From: JAWWBG01 sp033721095
GTDB lineage: Bacteria > Actinomycetota > Nitriliruptoria > Nitriliruptorales > Nitriliruptoraceae
Length of the DNA stretch: 15,166 nucleotides
Assembly (NCBI GenBank): GCA_033721095.1
Contig: JAWWBG010000044.1
Span: 1 to 15,166, forward strand
Direction of reading: 5' to 3'
The notes under the pieces are model-generated. The model was not told where the DNA came from. It did no database searches and saw only the letters and a program-made list of their open reading frames with translations. Every line of letters begins with the position of its first letter. Position 1 is the stretch's first letter. Shown piece by piece: positions 1-7,172 of the stretch. The position numbers and the translations under genes were made by a program.

Positions 1-742
1 CACCCCACCCGAAGACCAGACCGAATCCAACCCACTTCAGCTGCTGGCGCTCGTCCCCGCGGGCACGGAAGGCCCGGACGACGATCGACAGGATGGCGAG
101 GAGCGTGCCAAACGACAGCAACGTCCAGCCGAAGTAGCCGAGCTCGGCGATCGCGCCCAGAGGAGAGTCGACGAAGGGGCTGGTGAATGGTTCGACGTCC
201 TGGTTGCCGGGCTCGAAGATCGCGAGGAACAGCAGCCCGGCGCCAAGCAGCCCGCCGGCCTCCACGACCCGCCACAGGCGACTGAGCCGTCGACCCGTCG
301 GGAACCGCAGGAGCATCACGAGCATCGCCGACCACCCGACGCCCAACCACACGCCGCCGAGCAGGCGCAGGACCAGCGCCGCATCGGTCACATGGCGAAA
401 CGTCAGCATCCAGCTGCTGAGCATGTCCGTGACGACCGCTGAGCTCACGGCAAACGCGAACACCGCGGTCCAGCGGGCCAGGGAGTTCGCCGGATCGCGG
501 CGCCACAGCCTCGTCGCGATCACGAGGAACAGGAGGGTGAGCGTCCCGAAGAAGATGTAGGGGCCGGGGTCCCCGTCCCCCTCGATCATCACGGGCCCGT
601 GGTCACCCCACGGCCGGCCCCCCTTGTCAAGGAGGACAAGGAGGGTCGTGACGATCGCAGCCACGGCGGACACCCAGGCCACCGGGACGGCGATGCGGCC
701 GTAGCCGTTTCGCCGTTCGGGGGTCACCGCCGAACCCGTCAC
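1..742 (-). CDS. Multi-TM sensor protein, probable sensor histidine kinase (N-terminal part)
   Basis: The minus frame is open from a GTG at 742 to the left edge, giving 247 residues and no stop, so the C-terminus is missing. I chose this GTG because AAAGG lies 9 bases upstream and no other start is near. About six hydrophobic segments are visible (roughly residues 17-38, 62-79, 90-108, 123-146, 162-176, 200-224). They are followed by the basic stretch RGDERQQLKW at 228-237. The LRFPTGRRLS segment after the fourth helix and the ERQQLKW segment are typical of actinobacterial membrane-bound NarL-type histidine kinases, in which a dimerisation and ATPase module follows. That module lies outside the window, so the kinase assignment is inference from the membrane part. 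A guanylate or adenylate cyclase with a similar membrane domain is the main alternative. The gene is divergent from the SARP-like regulator at 879. Confidence 0.6.
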   Translation of the reverse strand, partial: MTGSAVTPERRNGYGRIAVPVAWVSAVAAIVTTLLVLLDKGGRPWGDHGPVMIEGDGDPGPYIFFGTLTLLFLVIATRLWRRDPANSLARWTAVFAFAVSSAVVTDMLSSWMLTFRHVTDAALVLRLLGGVWLGVGWSAMLVMLLRFPTGRRLSRLWRVVEAGGLLGAGLLFLAIFEPGNQDVEPFTSPFVDSPLGAIAELGYFGWTLLSFGTLLAILSIVVRAFRARGDERQQLKWVGFGLVFGWG

Positions 743-822
743 GCGCCCATGCCTTTCGTGGTCGCGAAGTGTGCGTGATCGCCCGCGACCGCGCGCAGGA
801 TTGACCGTCAGCGTTACGAGAT

Positions 823-847
823 CGCAACGACGACCTTCCTCGTTGCG
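823..847. promoter_or_regulatory. Inverted repeat upstream of the SARP-like regulator
   Basis: CGCAACGA (823-830) and TCGTTGCG (840-847) form a perfect 8-bp inverted repeat with a 9-base spacer, ending 31 bases before the ATG at 879. The centre-to-centre distance is 17 bases. There is no T-run, so it does not look like a terminator. It could be an operator for a dimeric regulator in the divergent region between the sensor gene and the regulator. A role is inference; the repeat itself is exact. Confidence 0.4.
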
Positions 848-878
848 TTCAGGGTCCGGGGCTGGGATCCTGCGCGGC

Positions 879-2756
879 ATGCCCACCATCAACTGCCGCT
901 TCCTGGGAGCCGTCGACGTCACCGTCGACGGTGCTCCACTCGACGTCGATACCCGCAAGGCGGTCGCGCTGCTGGCCGTGCTGGTCGTCGAGCGATCCGT
1001 GACACGCGATCGCGCTGCCGCCATGCTGTGGTCGGAATCGGCGGAGGATCGCGCGAAGGCGTCGCTCCGCCGGACGCTCTCGTCCCTCACGACGGCACTT
1101 GGATCCGGGTTGCACGCAGATCGTCAGCGGATCGCGCTCGTGGATGGCGCGGTGCGCGCCGACGTCGATGTGGTCCTGGCAGGCAAGGCGGATCCCGAGC
1201 GGCTCGTCGGGCTGCGCCGGGGACCGTTTCTCGAGGACCTGACCGTGCGTGGCGCCGAGGGCTTCGAGGCCTGGCGGCGTGACGCGGGGATGGCACTCGA
1301 CCGCGACATCCTCCGCGGCCTCGACGTGGGAATCGACGAGGCGCTGCACGGACCAGACACCGACCGACTCGAGACCCTCGCAGCCGAACGGCTGGCGATC
1401 GAGCCTGCCCACGAGCGCACCCACGCGCTCCGGATCTGGCTTGCGGGCCTCCGGGGCGATCGTGAACTCGTCGTGGCCCGCTATCGGGAATGCGTTGCAG
1501 CGCTCCAGGGTGAACTGGGGCTCGCCCCGCAGGCACGCACTACGAGCCTCTACGAGGAGGCTCTCGAGGCAGGTCGGCTCGGTTCCGAGAGTCCGGGCCC
1601 GCCATCGGGCCATGGAGCCGGAGCCGGGATCGAAGCCGTCCGCAGCGTGCTGGCCCTCAATGGCCGGTTCCTGCCGGCCGACGTCGTGGGTGTCGCGGCG
1701 GCGTTTTCCACCGACGAGCTCGCGGCAGCCGTTGACGAGCTGGCCGCGGCTGGCACGATCACCACCCGGGGCGACACGATCGGCATCCCATCAGCCGCGG
1801 TCCGGGCCGGCATCGCTGAGGGTCTCGGTGCGGTTCGGCGCCAGGCGCTGCACCGCCGCATCGCAGACGCTCTTGCTGGACGTCCCGGGTGGGCGGCCGT
1901 TCGAGCGAGCCACCTCGCAGGCGCAGGCCGTCACGACGAAGCGGCCGCAGCCTGGTGCGACGCGTGGGTGGAGGAGGCCGGCCGTGGCGCCTGGGAACAG
2001 GCCCGCCACCACCTCGAAGAGGCCATCGCGGCCGGCCATCCCGATCGAACACGGTTGAGCCTGGAGCTGGCCGATCTCGATGCCCGGCGAGGTCGCTTCG
2101 ACGAGGCTCGGGACACGCTGGTCATCGCCCTTGCTGCTGCACCGGAGGCGGAACGTGGCCAGGTGGAGCTGCGCCTCGGTCGACTCCAGCTTCGCCGTCA
2201 GCGCTGGGCCGCGGCCGAGGTGCACCTCAACGCCGCCCGATCCGCCGGCGAGATTTCCGCACCCGAGCTGGCGCTCGCAACCTGGCACCAGGGCGATGCG
2301 GACGCGGCAGTCGAGCTCGCGGAGCAGGGGCTCATCCGAGCCACCAAGCGAGGTGACGTCGAGCGAACCATCGCGGCCCGCAACGTCCTCGGTGTGCTGC
2401 TGCGTCGACGAGGCGACGCGCGCGCGGCCGCGGAACAGCTCGAGGCCGGACTGCAGCTGGCCGCCGGCGGCAGCGCCCAACGCTGCGCGCTGCTCAACAA
2501 CCTGGGACTCGCCTGGCTGGATGCGGGACTTCACGAACAGGCGGAGAAACGGCTCGAGGAGGCCCTCCAGACGGCCCGAGCCGCAGGGGACCTCCCGGCC
2601 GAGGGCGCGATCCTCAACAGCCTGGCCGACGTGGCACGAGCCCGAGGCGACAAGGCGCGTGCACAGGAGCTCGTCCGCGAGTCGGTGACGCGCTTGTCGC
2701 TCGTGGGCGCCGATCCCATCACCGAGCCCGAGACCTGGACGCTGCTGGACTGGTAG
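879..2756 (+). CDS. SARP/BTAD-family transcriptional regulator with TPR tail
   Basis: This 625-residue protein is probably a cytoplasmic transcription regulator. Residues 1-95 look like the winged-helix DNA-binding domain of SARP/AfsR-type proteins (CRFLGAVDVTVDG start; AAAMLW...DRAKASLRRTLSSL recognition region). Residues 95-240 match the bacterial transcriptional activation domain, with the characteristic YRECVAALQGELGLAP at 202-217. Residues about 250-345 resemble the winged helix that follows the NTPase in STAND regulators (ALHRRIADAL...ASHLAGAGRHDEAAAAW), and 345-610 are helical TPR-like repeats. No Walker A or B motif is visible, so the ATPase normally between BTAD and TPR seems absent. 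The ATG at 879 is preferred because homology begins there; a GTG at 771 in frame would add 36 Arg/Ser-rich residues and cover the upstream dyad. Target genes cannot be read from the sequence. Confidence 0.8.
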   Translation: MPTINCRFLGAVDVTVDGAPLDVDTRKAVALLAVLVVERSVTRDRAAAMLWSESAEDRAKASLRRTLSSLTTALGSGLHADRQRIALVDGAVRADVDVVLAGKADPERLVGLRRGPFLEDLTVRGAEGFEAWRRDAGMALDRDILRGLDVGIDEALHGPDTDRLETLAAERLAIEPAHERTHALRIWLAGLRGDRELVVARYRECVAALQGELGLAPQARTTSLYEEALEAGRLGSESPGPPSGHGAGAGIEAVRSVLALNGRFLPADVVGVAAAFSTDELAAAVDELAAAGTITTRGDTIGIPSAAVRAGIAEGLGAVRRQALHRRIADALAGRPGWAAVRASHLAGAGRHDEAAAAWCDAWVEEAGRGAWEQARHHLEEAIAAGHPDRTRLSLELADLDARRGRFDEARDTLVIALAAAPEAERGQVELRLGRLQLRRQRWAAAEVHLNAARSAGEISAPELALATWHQGDADAAVELAEQGLIRATKRGDVERTIAARNVLGVLLRRRGDARAAAEQLEAGLQLAAGGSAQRCALLNNLGLAWLDAGLHEQAEKRLEEALQTARAAGDLPAEGAILNSLADVARARGDKARAQELVRESVTRLSLVGADPITEPETWTLLDW

Positions 2757-2784
2757 GGAAAGGGCGCCGCGACAGGAACCGGTG

Positions 2785-2810
2785 AGGGAGGGCCCGCAGG
2801 CCCTCCCTTT
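2785..2810 (+). terminator. Hairpin terminator between convergent genes
   Basis: AGGGAGGGCC (2785-2794) and GGCCCTCCCT (2799-2808) form a perfect 10-bp stem with a CGCA loop, followed by only TT. It lies between the stop of the regulator at 2756 and the convergent stop at 2829. The weak T-run suggests moderate intrinsic termination of the plus-strand transcript; it may also slow transcription from the other side. Confidence 0.7.
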
Positions 2811-2828
2811 CAGATGCCGCCGGACCGT

Positions 2829-4136
2829 TCAGGCCGGCGGTATCAGGGCGCCGAACCACATCCCGGTGCCGCCGGGTGCGTTGAGGACGGTGATCTCACC
2901 GTTCCCCTCCATCAGCACCATCGCGGAGCCATGGCCGGCCAGCGCTCGCTCACCGATGGCGTCCAGCCAGCCCAACCCCGGGTCCGCTGTCGCCCCGAGG
3001 TTGACGACCGTCTCGCCTGCGCCATCCTCATAACGGCTGACGATTCGCCAGACAAGGCCTTCGGCGTCCTGGGTTCCGTCGCTGCCGACCTGCAACTCGT
3101 GCTGGATGGGAAGCCCCCCGCAACAGCTGGTGTGGGCCAGGTCAACGACCGCGCCATCAAGAAGGGTCGTGCCGCCGATCGGCAGGATGAGTGCGCCGTC
3201 GGCTTGGCGGGCAATCGGAACGAACAGGGTCTCGATCGGTCCGGCGGCTCGCAGCACGAGATGGCCGGGCGTCTCGAGTTGTTCGCGGTTCCAGAACCAG
3301 TCCTCGACGCGGTAGGCCTGGAGCGGGAGTTCAGTGAGCGTGAACGACGCGTTGTCGTCCGCTGGGCGACCCGTCCCCGGACCCTCGTCGGTCCACCCGA
3401 TCGTGCGCAGGGTTGGACCCTCAGCCTGTTCGTCGTCGGGCATCTCGACCCACGCGACGTGCCGGCCGTCGGGCGAGAAGGCTGGGCGTGGCGGCTCGGC
3501 CAGGGGAGGACCACCCGGCTGGTACTGGTCAGGCAGCTCGGTCAGGGATGCCTGCCCGTCGAACAGGCGCAGGTGGAAGAACCGGGAACCGTCGTCATCG
3601 CGGAACAGGACGATGGCGTCGAGGACCGCCTCGGTGCTGCCGGGTCGGATCGAGAAGCTCACGATCGAACGCCCGTCGGCGGGGTCGCCGTCGAACAGGG
3701 TGTCGCCGCGCGTCCCGTCGCCGCCCATGCGGAACAGGTCCTCGCCATCCGTGACGAGGATCGAGTCGGCGGAAATGCCCTCGTCCTCGGTCTCACTCGG
3801 GCCGGGTTCAACCGGGCCGTCGGTGGGCCGCTCTGAGTCGGTGGCGACGACGGTCGGGGTCTCGGAGGGCCCTTCGCCCACGATGGGCCCGCTGTCGCTC
3901 TCGAACAGTTGGGGGACGATGACCACGGCGGCAACGGCGGCGGTGACGCCGGCGGCAGCCAGGATCCAGGTACGGCGGGTGTTGGCGTTCACGGTGCTCT
4001 CCACGCGTGTCCAGAGCTCCGGTGTCGGGCTGACGTCGTCGGCGCGGTTGCGCAGGCTGTCGGCGATGCGGCGTTCGAGGTCGGGCAGCCGCCGCGAGGC
4101 GGACCCCGCAGGCTGATCGTCGCGTTCGGTTGTCAT
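2829..4136 (-). CDS. Single-pass membrane protein, putative anti-sigma factor
   Basis: This 435-residue protein has an N-terminal cytoplasmic segment of about 55 residues, one transmembrane helix near 57-75 (WILAAAGVTAAVAAVVIVP) and a large outside part. The outside part begins with a Ser/Thr/Pro/Glu-rich linker and continues into a strand-rich region with propeller-like text such as SPDGRHVAWVEM. Its ATG shares one base with the stop of the sigma gene (TGATG), with GGGAGG a few bases upstream, so translation is coupled. That position, directly after an ECF sigma factor, and the topology suggest an anti-sigma factor that binds sigma inside and senses something outside. No cysteine and no zinc-type HxxxCxxC motif occurs in the N-terminal segment, so the role rests on context rather than on a recognised anti-sigma domain. 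The start at 4136 was chosen over an upstream frame-open stretch because of the overlap and the ribosome site. Confidence 0.65.
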   Translation of the reverse strand: MTTERDDQPAGSASRRLPDLERRIADSLRNRADDVSPTPELWTRVESTVNANTRRTWILAAAGVTAAVAAVVIVPQLFESDSGPIVGEGPSETPTVVATDSERPTDGPVEPGPSETEDEGISADSILVTDGEDLFRMGGDGTRGDTLFDGDPADGRSIVSFSIRPGSTEAVLDAIVLFRDDDGSRFFHLRLFDGQASLTELPDQYQPGGPPLAEPPRPAFSPDGRHVAWVEMPDDEQAEGPTLRTIGWTDEGPGTGRPADDNASFTLTELPLQAYRVEDWFWNREQLETPGHLVLRAAGPIETLFVPIARQADGALILPIGGTTLLDGAVVDLAHTSCCGGLPIQHELQVGSDGTQDAEGLVWRIVSRYEDGAGETVVNLGATADPGLGWLDAIGERALAGHGSAMVLMEGNGEITVLNAPGGTGMWFGALIPPA

Positions 4137-4660
4137 CAGGCATCGCCTCCCTTCTGGAGCAGGTGTCGGATGCGGGCCAGCCCCTTGGCGGTCTGCGACT
4201 TGACCGTGCCGACCGAGACGCCCATGACCTCGGCCGCCTGGGCCTCGGTCAGATCGTCCCAGTAGCGCAGCACGATCGCGGTGCGCTGACCGATCGGGAG
4301 CTGGCGGAGGGCCTGCCACACCTCGTCACGATCGGCGGCGTCCTGCTCCGGGCTGCCCTGGGTGGGCTCCGATGCCCGCTTCGACGCCTCGCGGCGTTCG
4401 ACGGCGAGGCGCCGGAACCCGGAGTTGACGCGGTTGACGACGGCGGTTCGCAGGTACCCGCCGACGTTGTCCACGCGCCCCTGCTTCCACGGGCGATAGA
4501 CCTTGGCGAAGGCGTCAGCGACGACGTCCTCGGCCAGGTCCTCGTTTCCGGTCAGCAGCCAGGCCAGCCGCAGCAGTTCGCGGTGATGGGTGTTGAAGAC
4601 GTCCGCGAACGACGAGGTGTCGTTGTCGACGGACGTCCTGGTCGCCACCGCGAGTGCCAT
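4136..4660 (-). CDS. ECF RNA polymerase sigma factor, SigE-like family
   Basis: This 174-residue protein directs RNA polymerase to a regulon-specific promoter. Region 2 is clear near residues 17-85 (FADVFNTHHRELLRLAWLL, then EDLAEDVVADAFAKVY for -10 recognition and melting). Region 4 is near 115-170 (ALRQLPIGQRTAIVLRYWDD, then TEAQAAEVMGVSVGTVKSQT as helix-turn-helix). The length is usual for the ECF group, and the text matches the actinobacterial SigE-type family. The start is the ATG at 4660. An in-frame start at 4714 would add 18 poorly conserved residues and would lie just after the promoter-like element. The ribosome site is weak. The stop overlaps the start of the membrane partner, a usual sigma/anti-sigma arrangement. 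Confidence 0.92.
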   Translation of the reverse strand: MALAVATRTSVDNDTSSFADVFNTHHRELLRLAWLLTGNEDLAEDVVADAFAKVYRPWKQGRVDNVGGYLRTAVVNRVNSGFRRLAVERREASKRASEPTQGSPEQDAADRDEVWQALRQLPIGQRTAIVLRYWDDLTEAQAAEVMGVSVGTVKSQTAKGLARIRHLLQKGGDA

Positions 4661-4717
4661 CTGTCGTGACGAGTGACGCCGGTGGTGCACCGGAGTTCTC
4701 GTCCCTCCACCCACACC

Positions 4718-4744
4718 GACGCGTGGGAGTCCGAAAAGGTTGCC
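4718..4744 (-). promoter_or_regulatory. ECF-type promoter upstream of the sigma gene
   Basis: Read on the minus strand, GGCAACC (4744-4738) is followed after 16 bases by CGTC (4721-4718). A -35 box with the AAC core and a CGTC -10 box at 16-17 bases is the usual form for ECF sigma factors. It predicts a start about 50 bases before the sigma ATG at 4660, so the operon may be driven by its own product. Spacing and motifs are seen; autoregulation is inferred. Confidence 0.55.
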
Positions 4745-4785
4745 GCGTCCCCGGTGATCCGTGCGTCAGGTACGACCGCTCGCGT

Positions 4786-5799
4786 TCAGCCGGCCCGCGC
4801 GGCCTCCAACAGCTCGGGCAGGCCCGCGTCACCCGCCTCGTTGTAGAGGACGAACGCGGTGCGGTCCGCAAACGGGCCGTTCCGCGCGGCGACGGCCTTC
4901 CCGACCTCCTCGGGACTGCCGCTGACACCGACCAGGTCGACGAGCTCGTCGTCGATGAGCGCCGACATCTCGGCCCAACGGTTCTCCCGCGTCATCGTGC
5001 GCAGCTCGGGTTGCAGGTCGCCGTAGCCGTGATGATCGAGGACCCCGCGGTACGCCGGCGTCGACCCGTAGAAGGCCAGCTGGGCCCGGCACCGGTCACG
5101 GGCCACGCGGACCTCGTCCTCGTCGCGGCCGATCATCACCATGGTCTGGCAGGTGATCGAGATGTCCTCGACGGTTCGATCTGCCGCTGCCAGGCCGCGC
5201 TCGAGCGCGGGCAGCGTGACCGCCTCGAGGTGGGCCGGCGTGTGGAACGGGTGAATCGGCAGCTCGTCGGCGACCTCGCCCGCGACGGCCACCATCTTCT
5301 CTCCGACGCCCGCGACCGCGATCGTCGGATCACCGAAGGGGTTCGCACCCGGGTTGAAGAACGGTGGCATGAGGTCGTGGCGGTAGAACTCGCCCTCGAA
5401 CGCGAGGGGCTCGCCGGTCGACCAGGTGTGCCAGATGGCCCGGATGGCCAGGACGTACTCGCGCATGCGGGCGGCCGGCGCCGACCAGGGCATGTCGAAG
5501 CGCCGTTCGATGTGCTGGCGGATCTGGGAACCGAGCCCGAGGCGAAACCGGCCCGCGCTGATGCGCTGGAGGTCCTGCGCCTCCTGCGCCATGATCATCG
5601 GGCTGCGCGCGAACGCGACGGCGATCGCGGTCGACAGCTCCAGCTGCTCCGTGGCCGCCGCGGCGAGGACCAGCGGCTGGAAGGGCCCGTGGGGGCCCTC
5701 GAAGCTGAACGTGCCGTCGAACCCGAGCTCCTCGATCTGGGCAGCGCGGATGCCGGCCGCCGTGGGATCGCGCGTCAGCAGGCCCAGCTCGAACTTCAC
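4786..5799 (-). CDS. Luciferase-like monooxygenase, probably F420-dependent oxidoreductase
   Basis: This 337-residue protein belongs to the bacterial luciferase-like TIM-barrel family, whose members bind F420 or FMN and transfer hydride to varied substrates. Residues 1-40 (FELGLLTRDP...EELGFDGTFSFEG) and the GRFRLGLGSQ segment at 83-92 are typical. The MIMAQEAQDLQRIS stretch just before it and the later PTIAVAGVGEKMVAVAGEVADE region also fit. The text is closest to the group annotated in actinobacteria as TIGR03617 F420-dependent oxidoreductases, but the cofactor cannot be proven here. The GTG at 5799 is chosen because GGAGAA lies 5 bases upstream; an in-frame start at 5832 would add 11 unlikely residues. 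It is divergent from the M16 peptidase operon with 68 bases between, and it stands alone. The substrate is unknown. Confidence 0.85.
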   Translation of the reverse strand: MKFELGLLTRDPTAAGIRAAQIEELGFDGTFSFEGPHGPFQPLVLAAAATEQLELSTAIAVAFARSPMIMAQEAQDLQRISAGRFRLGLGSQIRQHIERRFDMPWSAPAARMREYVLAIRAIWHTWSTGEPLAFEGEFYRHDLMPPFFNPGANPFGDPTIAVAGVGEKMVAVAGEVADELPIHPFHTPAHLEAVTLPALERGLAAADRTVEDISITCQTMVMIGRDEDEVRVARDRCRAQLAFYGSTPAYRGVLDHHGYGDLQPELRTMTRENRWAEMSALIDDELVDLVGVSGSPEEVGKAVAARNGPFADRTAFVLYNEAGDAGLPELLEAARAG

Positions 5800-5840
5800 G
5801 CGTTCTCCAGGGTTCGGGGCGCACCCGCGCACGCCAGACG

Positions 5841-5846
5841 ACGCTA
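5841..5846 (-). promoter_or_regulatory. Candidate -10 box of the luciferase-like gene
   Basis: On the minus strand TAGCGT fits the actinobacterial TAnnnT -10 pattern and lies 41 bases before the GTG at 5799. The surrounding 12-mer TGGCTAGCGTCG (5850-5839) recurs exactly upstream of the dehydrogenase at 13027, in the same orientation. No clear -35 box is visible. Confidence 0.35.
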
Positions 5847-5867
5847 GCCAGCGCGAACTCGTCGGCC

Positions 5868-7172
5868 ATGACGGTTACCGTGCGGCCCCCTTCCTCGCCG
5901 GAGCACGTGGTGACCATCCCGATCGCGCGGCACACGCTGGACAACGGCCTGCGCATCGTCGTCTCCGAGGACCACGTGGCCCCGATCGTCGCCGTCGACG
6001 TCTGGTACGACGTCGGTTCCCGCCACGAGGAACGGGGCCTCACGGGCTTTGCCCATCTCTTCGAGCACCTCATGTTCGAGGGATCGGCCAACGTCGGCAA
6101 CAACGAGCACTTCTCGCTGCTCCAGGGCGTTGGCGCGACCCTCAACGGCACGACCTGGTTCGACCGCACGAACTACTTCGAGACCGTGCCGGCACACGCG
6201 TTCGAGCTCGCGCTGTGGCTCGAGGCCGACCGCATGGGGACGCTCCTGGAGGCGCTCACCCAGGAGAACCTTGACAACCAGCGCGATGTGGTCAAGAACG
6301 AGCGGCGCCAGCGCTACGACAACCAGCCCTACGGCACCTGCTGGGAGCACCTGTTCGAGATGCTCTACCCGGAGGGCCACCCCTACCACCACATGCCGAT
6401 CGGGTCGATGGCGGACCTCGACGCGGCCAGCCTCGAGGACGCCCACGACTTCTTCCGCACGCATTACGCGCCGGACAACGCCGTGCTCGGGATCGCCGGC
6501 TATGTGACCCCTGAGCAGGCGTTCGAGGCCGTCGAGCGCTACTTCGGGATGATCCCGCGCGGTCCGGGATCACCGGATGCGCCCGACGGGACGATCGGTC
6601 CCCTCGACGAGGAGGTCCGTCGGGTCCTCCACGAGGACGTCCCCAACGAGGCCGTGTACCAGCAGTACCGCTGTGACCCGGAGGGCACGCCCGGGGCTGA
6701 CGCGGCCCAGGTGGGACTGCACATCCTGGCGGGCGGGTCGGCATCACGACTGCATCAGCGCCTGATCCGGGACGAGGAGCTTGCGATCGCCGTCGACGGC
6801 GGGCACCAGGGAACCGTGGGCGGCACGGCGCCGGGGGTGTTGGTCGTCCACGCCCGTTCGGGGGCGTCGCTCGATGCGATCGAGGCCGTCGTCGACGAGG
6901 AGCTGGAGGCGCTGGGCGCCAGCGGCCCGACGGATGAGGAGGTCGCGCGCGCCAAGGCGTCCCTCGAACGAACCTGGCTCGAGCACACCGATGCCGTCAT
7001 GGGACGGGCCGACGAGCTGTGCCGCCACGAGACCCTGTTCGGTGACGCCGAACGCATCAACCTCGAGCTGGAACGGCTCCATGCGGTGACCTCGGACCGC
7101 GTCCGGGACGTGGCACGACGCCAGCTCGTGCCCTCGAATCGCGCGGTGCTGCGCTACGAGGTCACGGCGTGA
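5868..7172 (+). CDS. M16 family zinc metallopeptidase, catalytic subunit
   Basis: This 434-residue protein is a zinc protease of the pitrilysin/processing-peptidase family. The inverted zinc motif HLFEH is at 63-67, and the third ligand is probably Glu145 in the VVKNERRQRYDN segment, so the active site is complete. The N-terminal HTLDNGLRIVVSEDH and the NGTTWFDRTNYFE segment are typical. The C-terminal half has RLHQRLIRDEELAIAV, where the Tyr expected after the Arg in fully active single-chain enzymes is not seen. No signal peptide or membrane segment is visible, so it is probably cytosolic. The ATG at 5868 has no ribosome site; an in-frame GTG at 5910 has GGAG 6 bases upstream, sits nearer the conserved start and may be the true start. 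The stop overlaps the partner gene by 4 bases (GTGA). Confidence 0.93.
   Translation: MTVTVRPPSSPEHVVTIPIARHTLDNGLRIVVSEDHVAPIVAVDVWYDVGSRHEERGLTGFAHLFEHLMFEGSANVGNNEHFSLLQGVGATLNGTTWFDRTNYFETVPAHAFELALWLEADRMGTLLEALTQENLDNQRDVVKNERRQRYDNQPYGTCWEHLFEMLYPEGHPYHHMPIGSMADLDAASLEDAHDFFRTHYAPDNAVLGIAGYVTPEQAFEAVERYFGMIPRGPGSPDAPDGTIGPLDEEVRRVLHEDVPNEAVYQQYRCDPEGTPGADAAQVGLHILAGGSASRLHQRLIRDEELAIAVDGGHQGTVGGTAPGVLVVHARSGASLDAIEAVVDEELEALGASGPTDEEVARAKASLERTWLEHTDAVMGRADELCRHETLFGDAERINLELERLHAVTSDRVRDVARRQLVPSNRAVLRYEVTA

Noticed and set aside
622..641. CCTTGTC/GACAAGG inverted repeat
   Set aside because: It lies inside the coding sequence of the left-edge sensor gene near a membrane helix rich in Leu/Val codons, and has no T-run; no role is supported.
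771..878. Upstream GTG start of the SARP-like gene
   Set aside because: The extra 36 residues are low complexity and cover the dyad at 823-847; family similarity starts at the ATG at 879.
4654..5847. 397-residue plus-strand frame opposite the luciferase-like gene
   Set aside because: It is antisense to a well-supported gene and has Arg/Glu/Gly-rich mirror text with no domain.
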